Positions 36,068-44,623 of a DNA stretch of 64,000 nucleotides are shown in pieces; the stretch's first letter is position 1, and the number at the start of each line of letters is the position of its first letter. Position numbers and translations under genes: made by a program. The stretch lies in the NCBI RefSeq assembly GCF_003569785.1, contig NZ_KZ983995.1:62001-126000 (forward strand), read 5' to 3'. Below the pieces are notes generated by a model, which made no database searches, had not been told where the DNA came from, and saw only the letters and a list, made by a program, of their open reading frames with translations. Source of the stretch: Leucobacter sp. wl10. Its GTDB lineage: Bacteria; Actinomycetota; Actinomycetes; Actinomycetales; Microbacteriaceae.

Positions 36068-37359
36068 GAGCAGGCGGCCCCTTCAAGACCCCGCCGTCGC
36101 GCGGACTCCCCGCGCGGGGCGACGGGGGTGCGGGCGGGACGATTCCCGCCGCGATCGAGGGCACCCTCTCGGGGGTCGGCGACGCGAGCGCTCCGCGAGC
36201 GCTCCGACCCTCCGCGCGCTCGGGCATCCCCGCCTTCGAGGTCATGCGCATCACCGATGAGATCGCGCGGCGCCGGCTCGACGGCCACGACGTCGTCTCG
36301 CTGTGCGCCGGAGAGCCGAGTGCCCGCCCCGCTCCCGGCACGCTGAAGCCGGCGGGCTACACCGGGCCGCTCGGCACGACCCCGCTCAGAGCGGCGATCG
36401 CGGGCCACTACCGCGCCTGGTACGGCGTCGAGGTGGATCCCGCGACCGTCGCCGTGACGACCGGATCGTCGGGCGCGTTCCAGCTGGTGTTCCTCGCGGC
36501 CTTCGACCCGGGCGACCGGGTGGCGCTCGCGAGCCCCGGCTACCCGGCCTACCGCAACATCCTCGCCGCGCTCGGCGTGCAGGTGATCGAGATCTCGACC
36601 GGCCCGAAGACCCGCTACCAGCCGACGCCGGAGCTGCTCGACGCGGCCGTCGCCGAGCACGGACCGCTCGCGGGCCTCGTCGTGGCGTCGCCGGCGAACC
36701 CGACCGGTACGATGCTCGGCCGCGGCGAGCTCACCGCGCTCGTCGAGTGGTGCCGCCGCGGCGGAGCGCGCCTCATCAGCGACGAGATCTACCACGGCAT
36801 CACCTTCCCCGCGCCGGGGGATCCGGATCCCCGCGGGGTGACCGCGCGGGAACTCGATCCCGAGGCGGTGGTCGTCAACTCCTTCTCGAAGTACTGGGGG
36901 ATGACGGGGTGGCGTCTCGGCTGGGCGCTGCTGCCGCCGTCGCTCCTGGCCCCCATGGAGGCGCTCGCGTCGAACTTCGCGCTCTCACCGCCGGCACCGG
37001 CGCAGGAATTCGCGCTCTCCGCGTTCAGCGAGGAGAGCTACGCGGAGCGCGAGGAGGCGGTGGCGGGCTTCGCCCGGGCGCGCTCGCTGATCCTCGAGGC
37101 GGAACCGGCGCTGAACTGGGGTGCGGCCGCTCCCTCGGACGGGGCGTTCTACTACTACTCCGATCTCGGGCCGCAGCTCGAGCGCTTCGGCGACTCGGTG
37201 CGCTACGCGCGCGCCCTGCTCGAGGGCGCCGACGTCGCGGTCGTGCCCGGCGTCGACTTCGACCCGGCCGCCGGCGACCGCGCGGTGCGGCTCTCCTACG
37301 CGGCGGGCGAGGCCGCGATCGCCGAGGCGCTCGAGAGGATCATCAGATTCCAGGGATAG
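36061..37359 (+). CDS. PLP-dependent class I/II aminotransferase
   Basis: The 432-residue fold-type I aminotransferase has the PLP lysine K277 in [15 protein letters not shown]. It also shows [19 protein letters not shown] and a C-terminal arginine region ([10 protein letters not shown]). It transfers an amino group between an amino acid and a 2-oxo acid. The first 50 residues are low-complexity and lack family similarity, so the true start may lie downstream (for example near [14 protein letters not shown]). The annotated ATG overlaps the nuclease-helicase gene by seven bases. The exact substrate is not deducible; aspartate/alanine aminotransferase types fit best. Confidence 0.88.
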   Translation: MVRAGGPFKTPPSRGLPARGDGGAGGTIPAAIEGTLSGVGDASAPRALRPSARSGIPAFEVMRITDEIARRRLDGHDVVSLCAGEPSARPAPGTLKPAGYTGPLGTTPLRAAIAGHYRAWYGVEVDPATVAVTTGSSGAFQLVFLAAFDPGDRVALASPGYPAYRNILAALGVQVIEISTGPKTRYQPTPELLDAAVAEHGPLAGLVVASPANPTGTMLGRGELTALVEWCRRGGARLISDEIYHGITFPAPGDPDPRGVTARELDPEAVVVNSFSKYWGMTGWRLGWALLPPSLLAPMEALASNFALSPPAPAQEFALSAFSEESYAEREEAVAGFARARSLILEAEPALNWGAAAPSDGAFYYYSDLGPQLERFGDSVRYARALLEGADVAVVPGVDFDPAAGDRAVRLSYAAGEAAIAEALERIIRFQG

Positions 37360-37409
37360 TCGTGAGGAGCCGGGGCGCCCGCGGGGCACCGTCATGGGCG
37401 ACGGGAGCG

Positions 37410-37868
37410 TTACGCCCCGAGCCGGATCGGGGTCCCTGAGGCAACGCCGACGCGCCGCTGCAGCGCCTCGTCGACGTGGGCCGGGGGATCCTGCGCCGCG
37501 TCGACCGCGAGTCCGAGTTCCCGCAGCACCGCGACCTCCGCCCCGCCGAGATCCACCACCACCGCGCTCACCGAGTCGGCGAGGGGCCCCTCGAGCGCCG
37601 CGACCGCGCGCGACAGCGCCGAGCGGGCGGCGCGGGCGAGCGCCGCCGGATCCTCGTCGCCCGCCGCCACCTCGGCGTCGCAGTAGACCACGCCGTCGCC
37701 CGAAAGCGCCTCGGCGACGATCGTGCGGCCCGTGCCGCGCACGTGGACCTCGAGCACGCCGCTGGTCGACGCGGGGGCTGCTGAGAAGGGCAGCGGAATG
37801 CCGGAAGGGGCGCCGCCGTGATCGCGATGATCCGGTGACGCCCCTCCGAACGTGAACTTCAGATCCAT
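37410..37868 (-). CDS. Hypothetical protein
   Basis: This 152-residue cytosolic protein is rich in Ala, Val and acidic residues, with no signal peptide or membrane helix. The core alternates strands and helices ([50 protein letters not shown]). No family recognised. GC-rich codon use matches its neighbours, the ATG gives a sensible reading frame, and the opposite strand has no better gene. It is convergent with the aminotransferase gene and sits 24 bases downstream of alanine dehydrogenase on the same strand, so the two may be cotranscribed. Confidence 0.6.
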   Translation of the reverse strand: MDLKFTFGGASPDHRDHGGAPSGIPLPFSAAPASTSGVLEVHVRGTGRTIVAEALSGDGVVYCDAEVAAGDEDPAALARAARSALSRAVAALEGPLADSVSAVVVDLGGAEVAVLRELGLAVDAAQDPPAHVDEALQRRVGVASGTPIRLGA

Positions 37869-37892
37869 GGGATCCAGGGTACGCCCTCTCGC

Positions 37893-39020
37893 TTAGGCGT
37901 TGACCGCGAGCACGCCCTCGACGGTCGTGGAGGCGAGCTCCGGGAAGGCGTCGGCGACGCCGGCGTTCGTGATGACGCCGTCGTGCGCGTTGAGGCCCCT
38001 GGCGAGCGCGGCGTCGTCGTTCAGCGCCCTGACCCAGCCCTTGTCGGCGAGGGAGACGACGTAGGGGAGCGTCGCGTTGGTGAGGGCCGCCGTCGAGGTC
38101 TCCGGCACCGCGCCCGGCATGTTCGCCACGCAGTAGTAGATCGAGTTGTGCACCCGGAAGGTGGGGTCGTCGTGCGTGGTGGGGCGCGAGTTCTCGAAGC
38201 AGCCGCCCTGGTCGATGGCGATGTCGACGAGCACCGAGCCGGGCTTCATCTGCGCGACCATCTCGTCGGTGACGAGCTTCGGCGCCTTCTCGCCCGGGAT
38301 CAGCACGGAGCCGATCACGAGGTCCGCGTCGCGCAGCGCCTCGGTGATGTTGTGCGCGTTCGACGTGCGGGTCTGGATGCGGCCCCCGAACTCGTCCTCG
38401 AGCTGCTTGAGGCGGGGGATCGCGATGTCGATGACCGTGACCTCGGCGCCCATGCCGTAGGAGATGCGGGCGGCCTGCTCGCCGGCGGCGCCGCCGCCGA
38501 TCACGACGACTTTGCCGCGACGGGTCGCGGTGACCCCGCCGAGCAGCACGCCGCGCCCGCCGTTGGCCTTCATGAGCGAGTAGGCGCCCACCTGCGCGGA
38601 CAGGCGGCCCGCGACCTCGGACATGGGGGCGAGCAGCGGCAGCGCGCGGTTGGGCAGCTGCACGGTCTCGTACGCGATGGCGGTGGTGCCCGACTCGAGC
38701 ACCTTCTCGGTCAGGGTCCGGTCGGCTGCGAGGTGCAGGTAGGTGAAGAGCACCTGGCCCCGCCGCATCCTGGCGTACTCGGCGGCGATGGGCTCCTTGA
38801 CCTTGAGGATCATGTCGGCCTGCGCCCACACCTCGTCCGCGGTCGCGACGAGCTTCGCGCCGGCGGCGGCGTACTCCTCGTCGGTGATCGCCGAACCGAC
38901 TCCGGCGCCGGCCTGCACGAGCACCTCGTGGCCGCGGCGGGCCAGCTCGAAGACGCCGGCCTGCGTGATGGCGACGCGGTTCTCGTTGTTCTTGATTTCG
39001 GTGGGAATGCCGACGCGCAT
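37893..39020 (-). CDS. ald: Alanine dehydrogenase
   Basis: The 375-residue NAD-dependent enzyme catalyses the reversible oxidative deamination of L-alanine to pyruvate and ammonia. The N-terminus [18 protein letters not shown], the LHLAAD segment, the Rossmann motif [15 protein letters not shown] and the C-terminal [19 protein letters not shown] match the family over its full length (about 370 residues). ATG 39020 is preceded by GGAG at seven bases. It is divergent from a Lrp-type regulator, the usual arrangement for alanine-responsive control. Confidence 0.95.
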   Translation of the reverse strand: MRVGIPTEIKNNENRVAITQAGVFELARRGHEVLVQAGAGVGSAITDEEYAAAGAKLVATADEVWAQADMILKVKEPIAAEYARMRRGQVLFTYLHLAADRTLTEKVLESGTTAIAYETVQLPNRALPLLAPMSEVAGRLSAQVGAYSLMKANGGRGVLLGGVTATRRGKVVVIGGGAAGEQAARISYGMGAEVTVIDIAIPRLKQLEDEFGGRIQTRTSNAHNITEALRDADLVIGSVLIPGEKAPKLVTDEMVAQMKPGSVLVDIAIDQGGCFENSRPTTHDDPTFRVHNSIYYCVANMPGAVPETSTAALTNATLPYVVSLADKGWVRALNDDAALARGLNAHDGVITNAGVADAFPELASTTVEGVLAVNA

Positions 39021-39113
39021 GATCTGCTCCAGAGATGTTGAATGCGGTGTGTGAACCATCTGCCCGTCGGCGACCCTCCGTCGGTGCGACGGGCGCTGTC
39101 AGGATGACTCCGA

Positions 39114-39139
39114 TTGTGCAGCATATTCGCATTCCGCAA
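39114..39139. promoter_or_regulatory. Lrp-box candidate between ald and the regulator
   Basis: An imperfect hyphenated palindrome begins TTGTGCA and ends CGCAA (39114-39139). It lies in an AT-rich patch between the divergent starts. TATTAT at 39172-39177 is a plausible -10 for the regulator. Regulatory function is inferred from position and symmetry. Confidence 0.4.
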
Positions 39140-39207
39140 GTAAAGCGCGAATTCTCTTCGGATGCGGTCGCTATTATGGAAGAAAATGAAGTGAAAGGTG
39201 GTGTGCG

Positions 39208-39699
39208 ATGTCTGATGGATCGAAGAATCTGCGCCCGGACGCGGACCTCGACGACGTCGATCGCAAGATCGTGGAGGAGCTGCAGGCCAACGGCCGCATC
39301 ACCAACGCCGAGCTCGCCGAGCGGGTGGGGGTCGCGGCGTCGACCTGCATCGCGCGCGTGCGCAGCCTCGTGTCGAGGCGCATCATCACGGGCTTCACCG
39401 CCACGGTCGACCCGCGGGCCATGGGACTCGGGCTCGAGGTGCTCGTGGGGGTGACGGTGCGCTCGGGGGCGCGCCAGCGGATCGCCGAGCTGAGCGAGGA
39501 GCTGCGCTCCCTGCCCGAGGTGATGCAGCTCTTCTTCCTGGGCGGGGTCGAGGACTTCATCATCCACCTCGCGGTGCGCGACTCCGATCACGTTCGCGAT
39601 TTCGTGATGGAGAACCTGTCGGCCCACCCGGCCGTCTCGTCCACGCGCACGAGCATCGTCTTCAGCCACCACCAGAACCCGGTGCGCGTGGAGGATTGA
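39208..39699 (+). CDS. Lrp/AsnC-family regulator, probable regulator of ald
   Basis: The 163-residue regulator has an N-terminal AsnC-type helix-turn-helix ([39 protein letters not shown]) and a C-terminal RAM ligand-binding domain with the typical [21 protein letters not shown]. It should form octamers that bind alanine or another amino acid. The divergent partner, ald, makes it equivalent to AldR. AAGGTGG upstream supports ATG 39208. Confidence 0.9.
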   Translation: MSDGSKNLRPDADLDDVDRKIVEELQANGRITNAELAERVGVAASTCIARVRSLVSRRIITGFTATVDPRAMGLGLEVLVGVTVRSGARQRIAELSEELRSLPEVMQLFFLGGVEDFIIHLAVRDSDHVRDFVMENLSAHPAVSSTRTSIVFSHHQNPVRVED

Positions 39700-39964
39700 G
39701 GCGAGAACGCAGCGCGTCCCCACCCCTTGCGCGCTGCGGCCGCCGAGTCAGGGTGCCCGGGCCGCCGACGCGATCCCGAATCGGCGTGCGCCTTTCGGGC
39801 GCTCCATCGTCGGCGAGCCCCCGAAACACGCACACGGATGCGCCCGTGTCGATGGGCCCCGGGGTGGTCGCGGGCCCGCGCGCGTCGTAGTCTGGAACGG
39901 GGAGCTCGGGGCGGTCGGTCCCGGGAAGGCGGGGAACACCGGAGCATGGGAGGGACGCCGGATC

Positions 39965-40537
39965 ATGACGAGGGCGCTGCTGATCGTCGACGTGCAGAAC
40001 GACTTCACCGAGGGCGGTGCGCTGGGCGTGCCGGGCGGCAACGCGGTCGCTGAGCGGATCAGCGAGCTGCTCGGAACCTCGGACGGCTACGACCTGGTGA
40101 TCGCGTCCCGCGACTGGCACGAGCCGGAGGGCGACAACGGCGGTCACTTCGCGGTGGACGGCGCGGAACCCGACTTCGAGACCACCTGGCCCCCGCATTG
40201 CGTGCGGGGCACCGAGGGCGCCGACTACCACCCGGCGCTCGACATCGACCGGGTCGACGTGCACGTGCGCAAGGGCATGGGCGAGCCGGCCTACTCCGCG
40301 TTCGAGGGCCGGACGACCGACGGGCGCGTCCTCGCCGAGGTGCTCGCGGAGCGCGGCGTCGATCGCCTCGACCTCGCGGGCATCGCGACCGACTACTGCG
40401 TGCGCGCCTCCGCGCTCGACGCGCTGGGGCTCGGGATCCGCGTGCGCGTGCTCACCGACCTCGTGGCGGGCGTCGCGCCGGAGAGCTCCGTCGCCGCGCT
40501 CAAGGAGCTCGCCGCCTCGGGCGCGGAGTTCGCCTGA
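39965..40537 (+). CDS. pncA: Nicotinamidase / isochorismatase-family hydrolase
   Basis: The 190-residue hydrolase would convert nicotinamide to nicotinate in NAD salvage. The catalytic triad is visible: D9 (IVDVQNDF), K103 (RKGMGEP) and C145 (ATDYCVRAS). The metal-site segment RDWHEPEGDNGGHF (about 54-67) is also present. The GGAL N-terminal stretch and length agree with nicotinamidases, though other isochorismatase-like enzymes share the triad. The 265-base spacer before it holds GC-rich sequence and no other gene I could support. Convergent with the antiporter gene, 15 bases apart. Confidence 0.85.
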   Translation: MTRALLIVDVQNDFTEGGALGVPGGNAVAERISELLGTSDGYDLVIASRDWHEPEGDNGGHFAVDGAEPDFETTWPPHCVRGTEGADYHPALDIDRVDVHVRKGMGEPAYSAFEGRTTDGRVLAEVLAERGVDRLDLAGIATDYCVRASALDALGLGIRVRVLTDLVAGVAPESSVAALKELAASGAEFA

Positions 40538-40552
40538 GAACCGCGCGGCCCG

Positions 40553-42319
40553 CTAGTGCTCGGTCCGGGGTGAGAGCCGGGTCTCGTAGGCGTCGAGCGC
40601 GAGTTCGGCGGCGCGCAGCGCCCGCGAGCTGTAGCGCCCGATGGCCCGCTCCTCGAGCAGCGCCTCCCGCTGGGCCTCCAGAGCGAGGCGGGCGAGCCGC
40701 TGATACATCTGCCCCGGGGTCTCGGGCCCCTGCACGTCGACCGGTGCGGTGGGGGCGGCCGCGACGAGGATCGGGATGAGCGCGCTCTTCGCGCTCTCCC
40801 GTGCGCGCCTCACGGAGGCCTCGAGAGCCTCCCGGCGCTGCGCCTCGCCCTCGGCCGCGGGGCCGGCCTGCTCGGCGACCGCGTCGGCGATGGCGTCGTC
40901 GGCGGCCTCGAAGAGGTCCCGGCCGAGCGCGGCGAGCTCGGCCTTCTCGCCTCCCGCCCCGGCGCCGTCGGGCCACAGCCTGCGGATGAACGCAGGCAGC
41001 GTGAGGCCGTGCAGCAGCAGCGTGACGACGGCGACCGCGAACGCCGCGAGCACGATCTGCGGGCGGTAGGGCACGGTGGTCGGGATCGACTGCGCCGCGG
41101 CCAGGGTGACCACGCCGCGCATGCCGCTCCACGAGAGCACCGCGCCGTCGCGCCAGCCCAGCTGCTGCTCGCGCTCGTGGTCGAGGTCGGCCGCGGAGCG
41201 GCGGGTGCGGATGTCGAGCCGCCGGAGCCGTTCGCGCATGCGCCCGTCGGTGCGCTCGGCGATCCCCGAGCTCTGCACCCGCTCGTTCAGCTGCGCGTAC
41301 CCCGCCTTGCGGCGCTCGTACTGCCGTGTGATGCCGCGCATGCTCGCGATGAGCGGGACCATGAAGCCGGCTCGGCAGACGATGAGGATCGCGACGAGCG
41401 CGAGCGAGAGCAGGCCGATGTGCTCGATCCGCAGCTCGCTCTCGCCCACCTGATCGACGAGGGAGTGCAGCTGCAGGCCCATCAGGAGGAAGACGCCGTT
41501 CTCGAGGATGAACTGCACGGTGCGCCAGTTGAGGCGCTCGTTCATGCGAGCGGAGGCGCTGAACCTCCGGGAGGCGTGGTGGCCCGTGTAGAGGCCGGTC
41601 ACCACCACGGCGAGCACGCCCGAGGCCTGCAGCTCCTCGGCCGGGATGAACGCCACGAACGGCACGATGAACGAGACGATCGTGTCGTGCACCGGGTTGG
41701 TGAGCTTCGAGCGGATCCACACGGTGATGAGGCCGATCGCGAAGCCGACCGCGACCGCGACCGAGACGGAGAAGAAGAACGCGCCGGTGGCCGTCGAGAG
41801 CGCGAAGCTGCCGGCGACCGCCGCGACGGCGGTCTTCAGGAGTACGAGGGAGGTGGCGTCGTTGACCAGGCTCTCGCCCTCGAGGATCGAGACCACGCGC
41901 TCCGGCATGCCGAGCCGCTTGCCGATCGAGGTGGCCGCGACGGCGTCGGTCGGGCTGATGACGGCGCCCAGCGCGATCGCGGCGGGCAGGGGGATCGAGG
42001 GGACGATCCAGTGCACGATGAAGCCCACCACCACGGCGGAGATGACGACGAGGATCACGGAGAGCCCGATGACCGGCCGGAAGTTGCGGCGGAAGTCGAT
42101 GATGGGCACGTTGACGGCCGCTGCGTAGAGGAGCGGCGGCAGCACGACCACCAGGATGATCTCCGGGTCGATCTCTACGAAGGGGACGAACGGGAGGTAG
42201 CCGATGCCGATGCCGAGCACCACGAGCAGCAGCGGGGCGGCGACGCGGATCCTGCTGCCCAGGATCGACGCGCCGACGAGGATGACCACCGTGGCGACGG
42301 CGACGAGCTCGAACTTCAT
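40553..42319 (-). CDS. Na+/H+ antiporter, CPA1 family
   Basis: The 588-residue protein has about twelve transmembrane helices (residues 1-400) and a long cytoplasmic C-terminal domain rich in Arg, Glu and Ala. The ion-site motif appears as SPTDAVAATSIGKRLGMP and LEGESLVNDATSLVL; the ND pair is the CPA1 signature. It exchanges Na+ for H+ and supports pH and salt homeostasis. ATG 42319 gives MKFELVAVATVVIL, a fitting first helix. Ten bases separate it from the upstream winged-helix gene on the same strand, so they may be cotranscribed. Confidence 0.9.
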   Translation of the reverse strand: MKFELVAVATVVILVGASILGSRIRVAAPLLLVVLGIGIGYLPFVPFVEIDPEIILVVVLPPLLYAAAVNVPIIDFRRNFRPVIGLSVILVVISAVVVGFIVHWIVPSIPLPAAIALGAVISPTDAVAATSIGKRLGMPERVVSILEGESLVNDATSLVLLKTAVAAVAGSFALSTATGAFFFSVSVAVAVGFAIGLITVWIRSKLTNPVHDTIVSFIVPFVAFIPAEELQASGVLAVVVTGLYTGHHASRRFSASARMNERLNWRTVQFILENGVFLLMGLQLHSLVDQVGESELRIEHIGLLSLALVAILIVCRAGFMVPLIASMRGITRQYERRKAGYAQLNERVQSSGIAERTDGRMRERLRRLDIRTRRSAADLDHEREQQLGWRDGAVLSWSGMRGVVTLAAAQSIPTTVPYRPQIVLAAFAVAVVTLLLHGLTLPAFIRRLWPDGAGAGGEKAELAALGRDLFEAADDAIADAVAEQAGPAAEGEAQRREALEASVRRARESAKSALIPILVAAAPTAPVDVQGPETPGQMYQRLARLALEAQREALLEERAIGRYSSRALRAAELALDAYETRLSPRTEH

Positions 42320-42328
42320 GACCGTATG

Positions 42329-43510
42329 CTAGCCGCCGGCCGCCTCGGCCAGCTCGACGGGACCTGGTTCGAGCCCGTGGAACTCGGACCACCGGGCGTG
42401 CTCCGAGGCGAGCGCGGCCGGATCGATCCGCGCCCCCGGGAACGGGGCGACCCCGATGCCGCCGCCCTTGCGAGCGTTCCTCCTCCACGTGCCCGCGACC
42501 CTCCCGCGATGCACGACGGTCGCGAGGAACACGCCGTTGCGGCCCGGGACGATGCGCTCGAAGTGCTCGGGCGCGAGTTGCGCGTCGCGCACGGCGTAGC
42601 CCAGCAGGTGCTCGTCGAAGGACGGCAGGAGCAGCCAGTCGGGAACTGCGGCCGCGGAGCCGAGCACCTCGGGGGAGGCCCACAGCGCCCCAGCGGCCCC
42701 CGACACCCCGGCGAGCCGCACCCGCTCGAGCGCCCCCGACTCCGCGGCGGCCTCGAGCCCGCGCCCGGCCTCGGCCGCGGTGAGGCCCGCCCACCACGCG
42801 AGGTCCTTCGCGCGGACGGGGCCGCGGGCGGCGGCGTAGCGCGCGGCCAGCTCGGCCAGCGGGTCGTCAGGGGTGCGCGGATGCCGGATCCACTCCTCCG
42901 CGAGCACGAGGCGGGGTTCGACGGAGCCGTCGGTCGGTCCGAAGGTCGCGAGCCCGTTCTGGCACAGCCACCAGATGACGTGATAGCGCCAGGCGCTCTT
43001 CCAGTCGATGCCGGCCTCCGTCCAGGCCGCGGCGAGCCCGTCGCGGTCGAGTCCCTCGCCCCGCGCCGCGAGTCCCGCGAGCGCCTCCCGCGAGACGTCG
43101 ATGAGCCGGTCGAGCACCTCGTCGCTCATGCCCAGGAGCTCGCGTCGCCTCGCCGCGCCCGCCACCGGCTTCCGGTTCGTCGCCGCCTGGATCCACCCGA
43201 CGTCCTCCGCCGGGACGACGTGGATCGTGCCGCGGACCGGCCACGAGCGCACGATCCTGCCCTCGGTGAAGGCCGCGGCGACATCCGCGACGCCGACCTC
43301 GCTCCCGGTCAGGTTCGCCGCGCGCGCGCCGAGCGCCCAGCGGGAGGAGCGCCAATCCTGTCCCTGCACGGCGAGCATGCGGTGCGCGACCGCGGCGACG
43401 CGGTCGGATCCCGAGCCCGCCCCCGCCCCTGACCCCGCCGCGTCCGCCGTCAGTCCCAGCGCGCGCATGCGCAGCACCGGCAGGTCGTCGGAGGTGATGG
43501 TCTCGGTCAT
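42329..43510 (-). CDS. Winged-helix (HTH_42) protein, AlkZ/YcaQ-like DNA glycosylase family
   Basis: This 393-residue protein belongs to the HTH_42 winged-helix family, whose studied members (AlkZ, YcaQ/AlkX) are DNA glycosylases that unhook interstrand crosslinks or alkylated bases. The position of the catalytic QxQ/QxD motif is occupied by Q49-G-Q51 (MLAVQGQDWRSSRWAL). Also visible are SWPVRGTIHVVPAEDVGW and the C-terminal LLPSFDEHLLGY...GVFLATVVHRGRVAGTW. ATG 43510 (MTETITSDD) is preferred over an upstream in-frame start because family similarity begins there. Catalysis is inferred. Confidence 0.82.
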   Translation of the reverse strand: MTETITSDDLPVLRMRALGLTADAAGSGAGAGSGSDRVAAVAHRMLAVQGQDWRSSRWALGARAANLTGSEVGVADVAAAFTEGRIVRSWPVRGTIHVVPAEDVGWIQAATNRKPVAGAARRRELLGMSDEVLDRLIDVSREALAGLAARGEGLDRDGLAAAWTEAGIDWKSAWRYHVIWWLCQNGLATFGPTDGSVEPRLVLAEEWIRHPRTPDDPLAELAARYAAARGPVRAKDLAWWAGLTAAEAGRGLEAAAESGALERVRLAGVSGAAGALWASPEVLGSAAAVPDWLLLPSFDEHLLGYAVRDAQLAPEHFERIVPGRNGVFLATVVHRGRVAGTWRRNARKGGGIGVAPFPGARIDPAALASEHARWSEFHGLEPGPVELAEAAGG

Positions 43511-43625
43511 GGGGTCAGTGTAGACGGGGCCTCCGACACGGCGTGCGGGCCGGTCGGCCGAGCCCATGGTGGACGTGCTCTCGGCCCGGCTGCGCTCCGC
43601 CGGATCAGCCGCCGAGAGGGCCCGA

Positions 43626-44372
43626 TCAGCCGCGGAGAGGCGGGGCGGCCTCGGTCGTCCCGCCGTCGCCCGGGTCGTCGTTCAATTCCGCTTCGAGTTC
43701 GCTGCGGGCGGTCAGGAGCTCCTCGATCGCGACCTCGAGCTCCATCCGGCCCTCGGGCGCGATCACGCTCAGCGCGCCCAGGCACTCGCCGCCCTGCATG
43801 ATCGGTACGGCGACCACTTCGATCGCGTCGCCCATCCAGATCGCCCGGTGCAGCGAGTAGCCCAGCGCTCGGATCTCCCCGATCGCCTCGGCGTGAGGGC
43901 GGCGCTCTTCGTCGGTCGCGTGCGGATCGAACGCCAGAAGCACCTGCCCCGACGTCGAGTGGAGGGGGAGCAGGAGCTCCGCCTCGCGCCGCACCGAGAG
44001 CGGGCGCTCCGGCTCGTAGCGTTCGACGATGAGAGCCGCATCGCCGTTGCGCACGGCGAAGGAGATGGCCTCGCCGAGACGCGATACCAACTCGCGCATG
44101 CGGCGCGTGACCGGCTCGGGCACGCCGGCGTGCGCCGTCGCGAAGCGGCCGAAGGCGGCCGCTCGGACCGAGAGCCGGTAGTGGCGGCGGGAGTCCTGCT
44201 GCACCCAGCCGCAGTGCAGGAGGGTGGTGAGGTACTGGTGCGTAGCGGGCCGGCTCCATCCGAGCGCATCGGCGATCTCCGACAGCGCGAGCGTCGTTCG
44301 CCCGAGCTGCGGGAAGACCTCGAGCGCACGAATCGTCTTCGCGACCGACTGCAGGGTGGTGGGTCCCGACAA
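43626..44372 (-). CDS. IclR-family transcriptional regulator
   Basis: The 248-residue regulator has a winged HTH (about residues 28-72, LALSEIADALGWSRPATHQYLTTLL) and a C-terminal effector domain (about 85-235). The start is TTG 44372, with GGAG six to seven bases upstream. It is divergent to the 851-residue protein gene with a 250-base spacer that contains an exceptionally AT-rich promoter. It probably controls the adjacent dipeptidase/ABC importer set. The effector is unknown. Confidence 0.87.
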   Translation of the reverse strand: MSGPTTLQSVAKTIRALEVFPQLGRTTLALSEIADALGWSRPATHQYLTTLLHCGWVQQDSRRHYRLSVRAAAFGRFATAHAGVPEPVTRRMRELVSRLGEAISFAVRNGDAALIVERYEPERPLSVRREAELLLPLHSTSGQVLLAFDPHATDEERRPHAEAIGEIRALGYSLHRAIWMGDAIEVVAVPIMQGGECLGALSVIAPEGRMELEVAIEELLTARSELEAELNDDPGDGGTTEAAPPLRG

Positions 44373-44530
44373 GCGTTTCTCCGTTCAGGGGCGCAGGGCG
44401 ATCTCGGTGCCGGCCGTCGCGGCGGGATCCGTCGGTGCGTACCCGGCGGGTGGGAGCGTTTCGCCCGAAGTGAATCCACAGTAGCCGACTCCTCCTGCCG
44501 GATGCTTGACGGCCCCGGCGGCTCTCCCTA

Positions 44531-44573
44531 GTATATTTAACATAGCTGAATTCAAATTAAATAATAATTAATC
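44531..44573 (+). promoter_or_regulatory. AT-rich promoter/operator of the M19-ABC operon
   Basis: Only 7 of 43 bases here are G or C, against a GC-rich background. The tract holds ATTTAAC at its start, TTCAAAT (44551-44557) in near-inverted orientation, and a TAATAATTAAT run with several possible -10 elements. It is the only candidate promoter between the IclR gene and the operon. Confidence 0.5.
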
Positions 44574-44623
44574 TGTTCGATGAGCTCGGCTATTCGGAAT
44601 CGATGACGATTGGAGCGGATGCG

